DNA of 11,063 nt, taken from CAYOEZ01 sp964402955. GTDB lineage: Bacteria; Chloroflexota; DTOL01; DAOUCN01. Shown here one piece after another: positions 6,076 to 11,063 of the stretch. Positions within the stretch are counted from its first letter, which is position 1, and each line of letters begins with the position of its first letter. The stretch lies in contig CAYOEZ010000166.1 in NCBI GenBank assembly GCA_964402955.1, positions 1 through 11,063 of the forward strand. Direction: 5' to 3'. Below the pieces are notes generated by a model. The model was not told the DNA's origin and made no database searches. It was given only the letters and a program-made list of their open reading frames with translations. The position numbers were made by a program, and so were the translations under genes.

Positions 6076-6984
6076 GTGAAGAGCATCGACTGGAAAGCCC
6101 TACTGGGGCCAATGCGCGTCCCGTTCTTGATCCTAACTCCGGCCTGCATAGCGGTCGCACTGGGCACAGCCGTCCTGCAGCAGGGCAGTGTGAACAGCTT
6201 TGACGTGATCCTCGTCGTCATTGCTGCCATCGCGGCGCACATTTGCGTCAACGTGTTCAACGAATACTTCGATTTCAAGAGTGGCCTGGACTCCAGGACG
6301 CAGCGCACCCCGTTCAGCGGCGGCAGTGGCACCCTGCAAGCGAAGCCGGAGCTTGCGCCCTTTGTCTTTGCCGAAGCGGTGGTTGCAGGCGGAGTAACCC
6401 TGCTGATCGGACTGTATTTCTTGCAGGAGCGCGGATGGGGTTTGCTGCCGGTGGCCGTCGTCGGCTTCATCGTCGCCTATGTCTACACCAACTGGCTGAC
6501 CAAGAATCCGCTGGTGTGTCTGGTGACGCCGGGAACAGGCTTTGGTTTCATCTTTGTTCTGGGCGCGCATTTCGCGCTGACCGGTTCGTATTCGTGGACA
6601 GCGTTTGTCGCCGCATTCGTCCCCTTCTTCCTCGTCAATAACCTGTTGCTGATCAATCAGTTCCCCGATGTGGAGGCTGACCGCACAGTCGGCAAGAAGC
6701 ACTTTCCGTTAGTGATTGGCCGCCGCCGCAGCGCCTACATCTACAGCGCGTTCTTGCTGGCGACGCACGTGGCGATCGTAGCGGGGATTGTCCTGCGTCT
6801 TTTCCCGGTTACGGCGCTACTGGGTCTGCTGACGCTGCCGATGGTTATTGACGCGGCGCGCGCTTCTGTGCGTGATGCCGACAACATCCCCGCCCTGATT
6901 CCGACGCTGGGCCTGAATGTGCAGATTACCCTGCTGACGCCGCTGTTGTTCGCTGTCGGGCTGTTGGTGGGAGGGCGGATGTAG
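6076..6984 (+). CDS. UbiA-family membrane prenyltransferase, MenA-like
   Basis: This 302-residue integral membrane protein has about 8-9 transmembrane helices. UbiA enzymes transfer a polyprenyl chain from its diphosphate to an aromatic acceptor; MenA uses 1,4-dihydroxy-2-naphthoate in menaquinone synthesis. The two Asp-rich Mg-diphosphate motifs are visible: NVFNEYFDFKSGLD (59-72) with N62, D66 and D72, and NQFPDVEADRTVGKK (194-208) with D198 and D202. NEYFDFKSGLD and DVEADRTVGKKHFPLVIG resemble MenA and MenA-like paralogues more than UbiA or heme-O synthase, but no other menaquinone gene is nearby, so the acceptor is uncertain. I chose GTG 6076 because GAGGAGA lies just upstream and the hydrophobic protein begins there. 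An in-frame ATG at 5944 would add 44 residues read from repeat DNA. Length is normal for the family. Confidence 0.85.
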   Translation: MKSIDWKALLGPMRVPFLILTPACIAVALGTAVLQQGSVNSFDVILVVIAAIAAHICVNVFNEYFDFKSGLDSRTQRTPFSGGSGTLQAKPELAPFVFAEAVVAGGVTLLIGLYFLQERGWGLLPVAVVGFIVAYVYTNWLTKNPLVCLVTPGTGFGFIFVLGAHFALTGSYSWTAFVAAFVPFFLVNNLLLINQFPDVEADRTVGKKHFPLVIGRRRSAYIYSAFLLATHVAIVAGIVLRLFPVTALLGLLTLPMVIDAARASVRDADNIPALIPTLGLNVQITLLTPLLFAVGLLVGGRM

Positions 6985-7011
6985 TTCAACTTTCGCAAAG
7001 GATGTACTGAT

Positions 7012-7056
7012 GATAGAACCCTCCCCGAGACACAAAACCTTGGGGAGGGTTCTGCT
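7012..7056 (+). terminator. Strong hairpin after the prenyltransferase gene, possible terminator
   Basis: AGAACCCTCCCC (7015-7026) pairs perfectly with GGGGAGGGTTCT (7042-7053). Three more pairs, one a G-U, extend the stem inward to 15 bp with a 9-base loop. There is no T-run on either strand, so efficient intrinsic termination is doubtful. It may act with Rho or protect the upstream mRNA 3' end. It sits 30 bases after the prenyltransferase stop and ends 25 bases before the toxin-antitoxin promoter. Confidence 0.55.
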
Positions 7057-7070
7057 ATGAGCTGCACCAG

Positions 7071-7131
7071 TTGTACCTTGACAAAGCGGCCGCCTAAGTG
7101 GTACAATCAGTATGGTTGATACGATTGATAC
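7071..7131. promoter_or_regulatory. Candidate antitoxin operator: inverted and direct repeats over the promoter
   Basis: TTGTACC (7071-7077) and GGTACAA (7100-7106) are perfect inverted 7-mers that bracket the -35 box and overlap the -10 box. TTGATAC is repeated directly at 7116-7122 and 7125-7131, over the start of the transcript. Phd/YefM antitoxins usually bind such repeats at their own promoter, with the toxin as co-repressor, so autoregulation is likely. Which repeat is bound is not known. Confidence 0.5.
7078..7107 (+). promoter_or_regulatory. Toxin-antitoxin promoter, near-consensus
   Basis: TTGACA (7078-7083) and TACAAT (7102-7107) are 18 bp apart, matching 11 of 12 consensus positions. 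This is the strongest sigma-70-like promoter in the window. The expected start is near 7114, about 40 bases before the antitoxin ATG. Confidence 0.75.
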
Positions 7132-7155
7132 AGTTGCTGTAGGAGGCAATGGCAG

Positions 7156-7443
7156 ATGGAAAAGACAATTAATGCCCTCAAGGCACGGCAGAATCTGGGA
7201 GAGATACTAGAAGGGGTCTACTACAAAGGCGATCAATACATTGTTGAGCGAGCGGGGAAGCCTATGGCTGCGGTTGTGCCCATCAGCCAGTACTTGCAAT
7301 GGAAGGAACGACGCGAGCGCTTCTTCACCATGATTGATGAGGCTAGAGAGAAAAACAAGACGGTCGCGCCTGATGTGATCGAGGCTGAGGTGGAGGAAGC
7401 TATCAGTCAGACACGCGCTGCCAAATCTGAGGCGACTCACTGA
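7156..7443 (+). CDS. Type II antitoxin, Phd/YefM family
   Basis: The 95-residue protein opens with the Phd/YefM pattern: INALKARQNLGEIL (residues 5-18), then YIVERAGKPMAAVVPISQY (28-46), the fold that dimerises and binds operator DNA. The C-terminal half is highly charged and helical, as expected for the flexible segment that wraps the toxin. It would neutralise the PIN toxin encoded 13 bases downstream and repress the shared promoter. AGGAGG lies nine bases before the ATG at 7156. An earlier ATG at 7149, only two bases after AGGAGG and out of frame, opens a 7-codon reading frame and is unlikely to be the start. Length is typical for the family. Confidence 0.9.
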   Translation: MEKTINALKARQNLGEILEGVYYKGDQYIVERAGKPMAAVVPISQYLQWKERRERFFTMIDEAREKNKTVAPDVIEAEVEEAISQTRAAKSEATH

Positions 7444-7456
7444 AGGAAAGCCAGCC

Positions 7457-7876
7457 ATGAAAGCTGTACTTGACGCCAACGTCCTCGTTAGCGCAGCGAT
7501 TGGATCGCGCGGCGCGCCAGGTGAGATAGTGGACGCATGGAGATCGGGTCTCTTTGATCTCCTGATCAGAGACGACATATTGGCGGAACTAGCTGACGTG
7601 TTGCGCCGCCCGCAAATCAGAAAGCGGCACGCGTGGGACGACACGCAGATAGACGATTTCCTTAGTGGCCTACTTGAGGTGGCTATGGTTACGCCGGGCA
7701 CACTACAGGTTATGGCGGTTGTTGGCGACCCGGACGACGACATGTATCTGGCCTGCGCAATTGAGGGCGAGGCTGACTACGTTGTCTCGGGCGATCAACA
7801 TCTCAGGCAACTTGGGTCCTATCGTGGTGTACCCATCGTCTCACCGAGGCAATTCCTGGGTATCCTCTCTATGTGA
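7457..7876 (+). CDS. Type II toxin, PIN-domain ribonuclease (COG1569-like)
   Basis: This 139-residue PIN-domain protein is probably an Mg-dependent endoribonuclease that cuts RNA when free of its antitoxin. The acidic metal-binding residues are in place: D6 (VLDANVLVSA), E44 (ILAELADVL), D94/D95 (GDPDDDMYLACA) and D113 (YVVSGDQHL). The closing PIVSPRQFL is typical of the group annotated as putative toxin-antitoxin component of the PIN family, distinct from classical shorter VapC. It starts 13 bases after the antitoxin stop with AAGGAAAG as ribosome site, so the two are an operon. All active-site residues are present, so the toxin is probably functional. The RNA target is not deducible. Confidence 0.9.
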   Translation: MKAVLDANVLVSAAIGSRGAPGEIVDAWRSGLFDLLIRDDILAELADVLRRPQIRKRHAWDDTQIDDFLSGLLEVAMVTPGTLQVMAVVGDPDDDMYLACAIEGEADYVVSGDQHLRQLGSYRGVPIVSPRQFLGILSM

Positions 7877-7893
7877 GTATCGGAGCAAGAAGA

Positions 7894-7932
7894 TTCACAC
7901 CCTTAGGGTCTCTGAGACCCTAAGGGTGTGAA
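7894..7932. terminator. Perfect palindromic hairpin between convergent toxin and valS genes
   Basis: A 39-base palindrome folds into a stem of about 18 bp (TTCACACCCTTAGGGTCT with its complement) around a 3-base loop. It lies 18 bases after the toxin stop and 57 bases beyond the valS stop, where a bidirectional terminator is expected. No strong T-run follows; the minus strand has a weak pyrimidine-rich flank. Confidence 0.6.
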
Positions 7933-7937
7933 GAACG

Positions 7938-7947
7938 CCCCCCCCCC
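7938..7947 (+). repeat. Run of ten C residues
   Basis: An uninterrupted C10 tract lies between the convergent-gene hairpin and the valS stop. It is outside coding sequence. Homopolymers of this length are prone to slippage and to sequencing or assembly length errors, so the exact count is uncertain. Confidence 0.8.
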
Positions 7948-7989
7948 GAGGCATATGGCTCAGAGAGGGTTTGTCGTCGGGCAGCGCTC

Positions 7990-10803
7990 CTACGCCAGCG
8001 CCGCCAGCCGCTGCTCAAGCTTGCCCAGGCGCTCACGGGCGTCGCTGATCTTCTGCTGTTCCTTCTCCACCACCGCGGCGGGCGCCTTGCCTGTGAAGCC
8101 CGGATTGGCGAGTAGCTTCTCGGTGCGCTCAATCTCGTTGCGGGCGGCTGTGATGTCTTTCTCCAGGCGGGATTTCTCAGCTTGCAAGTCGACCATGCCG
8201 GCCAGCGGCAGGTAGACTTCCACGTCGCCGCTCACCAGCGCCAGCGCCTGCTTGGGCTTGCTGGCGATGCTGTGCGCGATGGTCAGGCGCGCCCGATCGA
8301 GCCGGCCCAGCGTGATCAAGATATCCTGCTGGGCGTTGATCAGGTCGAACTCTCGTCCGGCGGAGATGATCGCCTCGATCGAGCGCCCCGGGTCGACGTT
8401 GAATTCAGAACGGGCATTGCGAATGGATCGCACGATGCCGGTCAGCAGCCCCATCGCGCGCTCTGCGTCGTCGTCGCAGCAGGTGGCGTCGCCGGTGGGG
8501 TAGGGGGCGATGATCAGCGCCTCGTAGGGCTTGTCTCCCCACTCCCCCTTGAGCTGCTGCCAGATCTCCTCGGTGACGAAGGGCATGAATGGGTGGAGCA
8601 GGCGCAGCGTGCCTTCGAGCACGTGCAGCAGCATGGGCAGAGGGCTTTCTCCCTGACCGCTACGCCCTGCTCCCTGGTACAAGCGCACTTTGCACATCTC
8701 GATGTACCAATCGCAGAACTCGCCCCACAGGAAATCCCCGATCTGCCGCCCCGCCTCGCCAAACTGGTAGTCGGCCAGCAGCTCGTTCACGCTCTGACAC
8801 AGGCGGTTGTAGCGGCTGAGAATCCAGCGGTCGGCCAATGCCGCGGGTGTCGGGTATCCGGTATCGGGACTCGTCGCGCCCGCATCCCGGAACCCGGAAC
8901 CCGATTCACGGCTCTCCGCCCCCTGATCCCTGACCCCTGACCCCTGACCCCGGCTCGCTGCCTGCTGCTTGATGAAGCGTGCGGCGTTCCATATCTTGTT
9001 GGCGAAGTTGCGGCTGGACTCAACACGAGTCGTGGACAGCTTCATGTCGTTGCCGGGCGTCGAGCCGGTGGCAAGCGCGAAGCGCAGGGCGTCGGTGCCG
9101 TATTGGTCCATGAGCTTGAGCGGGTTGACCACGTTGCCCTTGGTCTTGCTCATCTTGTCGCCGTGGTCGTCGCGGATCATGCCGTGCAAGTAGACGGTGT
9201 CGAAAGGAACCTGGTCGGTGCAGGCCAGCCCCATCATGATCATGCGTGCGACCCAGAAGAAGATGATGTCATAGCCCGTCTCCAGCACGCTGGTAGGATA
9301 GAATCGCTTGAGATCGTCAGTCTGGTCGGGCCAGCCGAGCGTGGAGAAGGGCCACAGTCCCGAGCTAAACCAGGTGTCGAGGACGTCGTTGTCCTGGCGG
9401 ATATTGCCGCTGCCGCACCTGGGGCAGGCTGTCAGCTTCTCCTCACGGGTGACGCTCATCTCGCCGCAGTCGTCACAGTACCAGACAGGGATGCGATGGC
9501 CCCACCAGAGCTGGCGCGAGATGTTCCAGTCGCGCATGTTGTCCATCCAGCGGTAGTATACCTTGTTGAAGCGATCGGGAATGATCTTGATGCGCCCGTC
9601 TTGCACGGCCTTGAGCGCAGGTACGGCCATCAGAGTCTGGCGGGCGAACCACTGCTCGGACATGAGCGGCTCGATGATGTCGTGGGAGCGCTGGCAGTGA
9701 CCCACAGAGTGCGTGTAGTCCTCCACCTTGACGAGCAGGTCCTCGCGCTTCAGTTGCTCCACGATCTTCTTGCGGCAGACAAAGCGGTCGAGTCCGGCGT
9801 ATGGGCCGGCGTTGGCGTTCATCGTGCCGTCCAGGTTCATCACGTTGATCACGTCCAGGTTGTGGCGCTGACCGATCTCGTTGTCGGTTGGGTCGTGGCC
9901 GGGCGTGACCTTGACGGCGCCGCTGCCGAAGGCCGGGTCCACCACATCGTCAGCAATGATGGGGATGCAGCGGCCCAGTACAGGCAGGATGGCCGTGCGC
10001 CCGATCATGGCCGCGTAGCGCGGATCGGATGGGTTGACCGCAACCGCCGTATCGCCCAGAATCGTTTCGGGGCGCGTGGTCGCCACCTGAATGTAGGCGT
10101 TGTCTGTCCCTTCCAGGTGATAGCGCACAAACCACAGATGACCCTTGGTGTCCTCGTGCTCAACCTCCAGGTCGCTCACCGAGGTGCGGCACTTGGGGCA
10201 CCAGTTGATGAGCCGCTTGCCCTTGTAGATCAACCCCTTGTTGTAGAGCAGTACGAAAGCCTCACGCACGGCACGCGAGCGCTGCTCGTCCAGGGTAAAG
10301 GCCTCGCGCTCCCAATCGCACGACGTGCCCAGGCGGCGATGCTGTTCGGTGATGAAACCGCCGTAGCGCTTGCGCCACTGCCAGGCCAGCTTCAGAAACT
10401 GCTCGCGGCCAAGGTCGTCACGGTTGAGCGGTGTCTTGGCGGCGGGCAGCGGGAAGCCGATGGCCTGTAGCAACTCGTCCATGAAGGGGCCGCGGCTGGC
10501 CAGGGCCTTGTCGATCACATAGTGCACGGCGATCGAGGCGTGATCGCTGCCCGGGACCCACAGCGTCGGTTGACCCAGCATGCGATGCCAGCGGATCATC
10601 AGGTCTTCCATCGTCACGGTGATGGCATGGCCCAGGTGGAGCTCGCCGGTGACGTTGGGGGGCGGCATGGAGATGACGAATGGCTTCTTGCTCTTGTCCC
10701 CGGTGGGCTTGAAGTATCCTTTTGATTCCCACCAGTCGTAGAGCCTTATCTCCACACTCTGCGGGTCGTAGGCTTTGGGCATCTCAGTCGTCGGCGTTGT
10801 CAT
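7990..10803 (-). CDS. valS: Valyl-tRNA synthetase
   Basis: ValRS charges tRNA-Val with valine in the cytosol and hydrolyses mischarged threonine. The 937-residue, class Ia protein shows the HIGH motif (PPPNVTGELHLGH, 47-59), the CP1 editing domain with ATTRPETILGDTAVAV (241-256) and GSGAVKVTPGHDPTD (293-307), zinc-ribbon cysteines (C443, C446, C460, C463), DTWFSSGLWPFS (476-487), the KMSKS loop as KMSKT (550-554), an anticodon-binding domain from about 656, and the C-terminal coiled-coil tRNA arm (about 871-937). The ATG at 10803 follows GGAAGG. Two insertions stand out: about 20 residues after DKAL near 105-127, and about 35 residues of low-complexity Gly/Ser/Arg/Asp (about 615-652) encoded by heptamer-repeat DNA. 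The leader carries a T-box. Confidence 0.97.
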   Translation of the reverse strand: MTTPTTEMPKAYDPQSVEIRLYDWWESKGYFKPTGDKSKKPFVISMPPPNVTGELHLGHAITVTMEDLMIRWHRMLGQPTLWVPGSDHASIAVHYVIDKALASRGPFMDELLQAIGFPLPAAKTPLNRDDLGREQFLKLAWQWRKRYGGFITEQHRRLGTSCDWEREAFTLDEQRSRAVREAFVLLYNKGLIYKGKRLINWCPKCRTSVSDLEVEHEDTKGHLWFVRYHLEGTDNAYIQVATTRPETILGDTAVAVNPSDPRYAAMIGRTAILPVLGRCIPIIADDVVDPAFGSGAVKVTPGHDPTDNEIGQRHNLDVINVMNLDGTMNANAGPYAGLDRFVCRKKIVEQLKREDLLVKVEDYTHSVGHCQRSHDIIEPLMSEQWFARQTLMAVPALKAVQDGRIKIIPDRFNKVYYRWMDNMRDWNISRQLWWGHRIPVWYCDDCGEMSVTREEKLTACPRCGSGNIRQDNDVLDTWFSSGLWPFSTLGWPDQTDDLKRFYPTSVLETGYDIIFFWVARMIMMGLACTDQVPFDTVYLHGMIRDDHGDKMSKTKGNVVNPLKLMDQYGTDALRFALATGSTPGNDMKLSTTRVESSRNFANKIWNAARFIKQQAASRGQGSGVRDQGAESRESGSGFRDAGATSPDTGYPTPAALADRWILSRYNRLCQSVNELLADYQFGEAGRQIGDFLWGEFCDWYIEMCKVRLYQGAGRSGQGESPLPMLLHVLEGTLRLLHPFMPFVTEEIWQQLKGEWGDKPYEALIIAPYPTGDATCCDDDAERAMGLLTGIVRSIRNARSEFNVDPGRSIEAIISAGREFDLINAQQDILITLGRLDRARLTIAHSIASKPKQALALVSGDVEVYLPLAGMVDLQAEKSRLEKDITAARNEIERTEKLLANPGFTGKAPAAVVEKEQQKISDARERLGKLEQRLAALA
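8850..8951. repeat. Heptanucleotide-periodic repeat inside valS
   Basis: Three blocks share a 7-base period: TCGGGTA TCCGGTA TCGGGAC (8850-8870), CCCGGAA CCCGGAA CCCGATT (8886-8906), and TGATCCC followed by TGACCCC three times (8924-8951). Such short tandem heptamers are normally intergenic (the STRR class of cyanobacteria is a known example). Here they lie in the valS reading frame and keep it open, encoding residues about 618-651. Confidence 0.8.
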
Positions 10804-10841
10804 GTCATCCTTCCTTTTGTGCTAGAATCGTTGGTCGCAGG

Positions 10842-10878
10842 AAAACAAAAATTCCCTCTCGTCACAAGGACGGAGGGG
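10842..10878 (-). terminator. T-box regulated intrinsic terminator of the valS leader
   Basis: On the minus strand CCCTC and GTC (10877-10869) pair with GAC and GAGGG (10863-10854) around a small internal loop, followed by AATTTTTGTTTT (10853-10842). The 5' strand of this hairpin contains the bases that the antiterminator uses (CCGT and CCTTG), so the two structures exclude each other, as in transcription-attenuating T-boxes. Confidence 0.82.
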
Positions 10879-11063
10879 TTCCGTGGTGCCACCTTGGTTT
10901 CCGCCGGCTGCACGCAGCACGACGGCTCAGACGCGTTAACGGGCGTACCCGTGGCGATCTAGGCAAGCCACATAGCTTGCTTCTGCGCCCACTCCCCGGC
11001 GACCTTCAGCGCTGCCTCCTGCGGGGGGCTTTCACCCGGTGGCCCCCATCTTCTCTTTCAGGC
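10842..11063 (-). promoter_or_regulatory. T-box leader of valS (5' end beyond the window)
   Basis: The T-box riboswitch senses uncharged tRNA and lets transcription continue into valS. Its conserved T-box appears as AAGGTGGCACCACGG (minus strand, 10895-10881). The antiterminator is readable: CAAGG (10896-10892) pairs with CCTTG (10869-10865) and ACGG (10884-10881) with CCGT (10873-10870), leaving the 7-base bulge TGGCACC. Upstream are hairpins GCAAGC/GCTTGC (10963-10980) and ACGGG/CCCGT (10939-10952), and a stem I region with GGGGGC/GCCCCC arms. In the context GAAGGTCGCC, GTC at 11003-11001 is the likely specifier, a valine codon that agrees with valS. The promoter lies to the right of the window. 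Confidence 0.88.

Noticed and set aside
9103..10470. Long plus-strand open frame (455 codons) opposite valS
   Set aside because: It lies wholly antisense to the strongly recognised valS gene, its translation resembles no family, and such frames are common opposite GC-rich genes. No promoter or ribosome site supports it.
10797..10828. Plus-strand promoter (TTGTCA and TAGAAT) in the valS leader
   Set aside because: The spacing is 20 bp, too long, and it would transcribe antisense into the T-box with no gene in the window to serve.

Overview
The window looks like a piece of a GC-rich bacterial chromosome, most likely from an uncultured or environmental member of the Chloroflexota (Anaerolineae/Caldilineae type). 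This rests on the long-form valyl-tRNA synthetase, a V4R-PAS-HisKA_3 kinase, the mixture of GTG and ATG starts with clear Shine-Dalgarno sites, and many short intergenic repeats of kinds I associate with that group. It is an impression from sequence style, not a database result. No phage, insertion sequence, CRISPR array, rRNA or tRNA gene is visible.

Left part (1-1620). A class II fumarate hydratase (fumC) on the minus strand runs off the left edge with its catalytic regions intact. It has a good promoter and a palindrome just downstream of that promoter. About 600 bp of non-coding DNA separates it from the next, divergent gene. This spacer is packed with consecutive inverted repeats, with a promoter at each end.

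Centre (1560-5872). A promoter drives an apparent two-gene operon. The first gene encodes an uncharacterised PP-loop ATPase-like protein with a Cys-x2-Cys-x2-Cys motif and a C-terminal tail normally seen on glycosyltransferases. The second, three bases downstream, encodes an MFS transporter. It is followed by an independently promoted sensor histidine kinase (V4R, PAS, HisKA_3, HATPase) with no response regulator in the window.

Right-centre (5873-7932). Two short repeat clusters precede a UbiA-family (MenA-like) membrane prenyltransferase. A strong hairpin follows it. Then comes a type II toxin-antitoxin pair (Phd/YefM antitoxin, PIN-domain toxin) with a near-consensus promoter and candidate operator repeats. 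A perfect 18-19 bp hairpin lies between the toxin and the convergent valS gene.

Right part (7990-11063). valS on the minus strand is preceded by a T-box leader, which fits control by uncharged tRNA-Val. The valS coding sequence carries an in-frame stretch of heptanucleotide-periodic repeat between the catalytic core and the anticodon-binding domain.

The genes do not form one pathway. The window is housekeeping genes (fumC, ubiA-like, valS) interleaved with accessory units (PP-loop/MFS pair, orphan kinase, toxin-antitoxin) and repeat-rich spacers. The least explained unit is the PP-loop/MFS pair.
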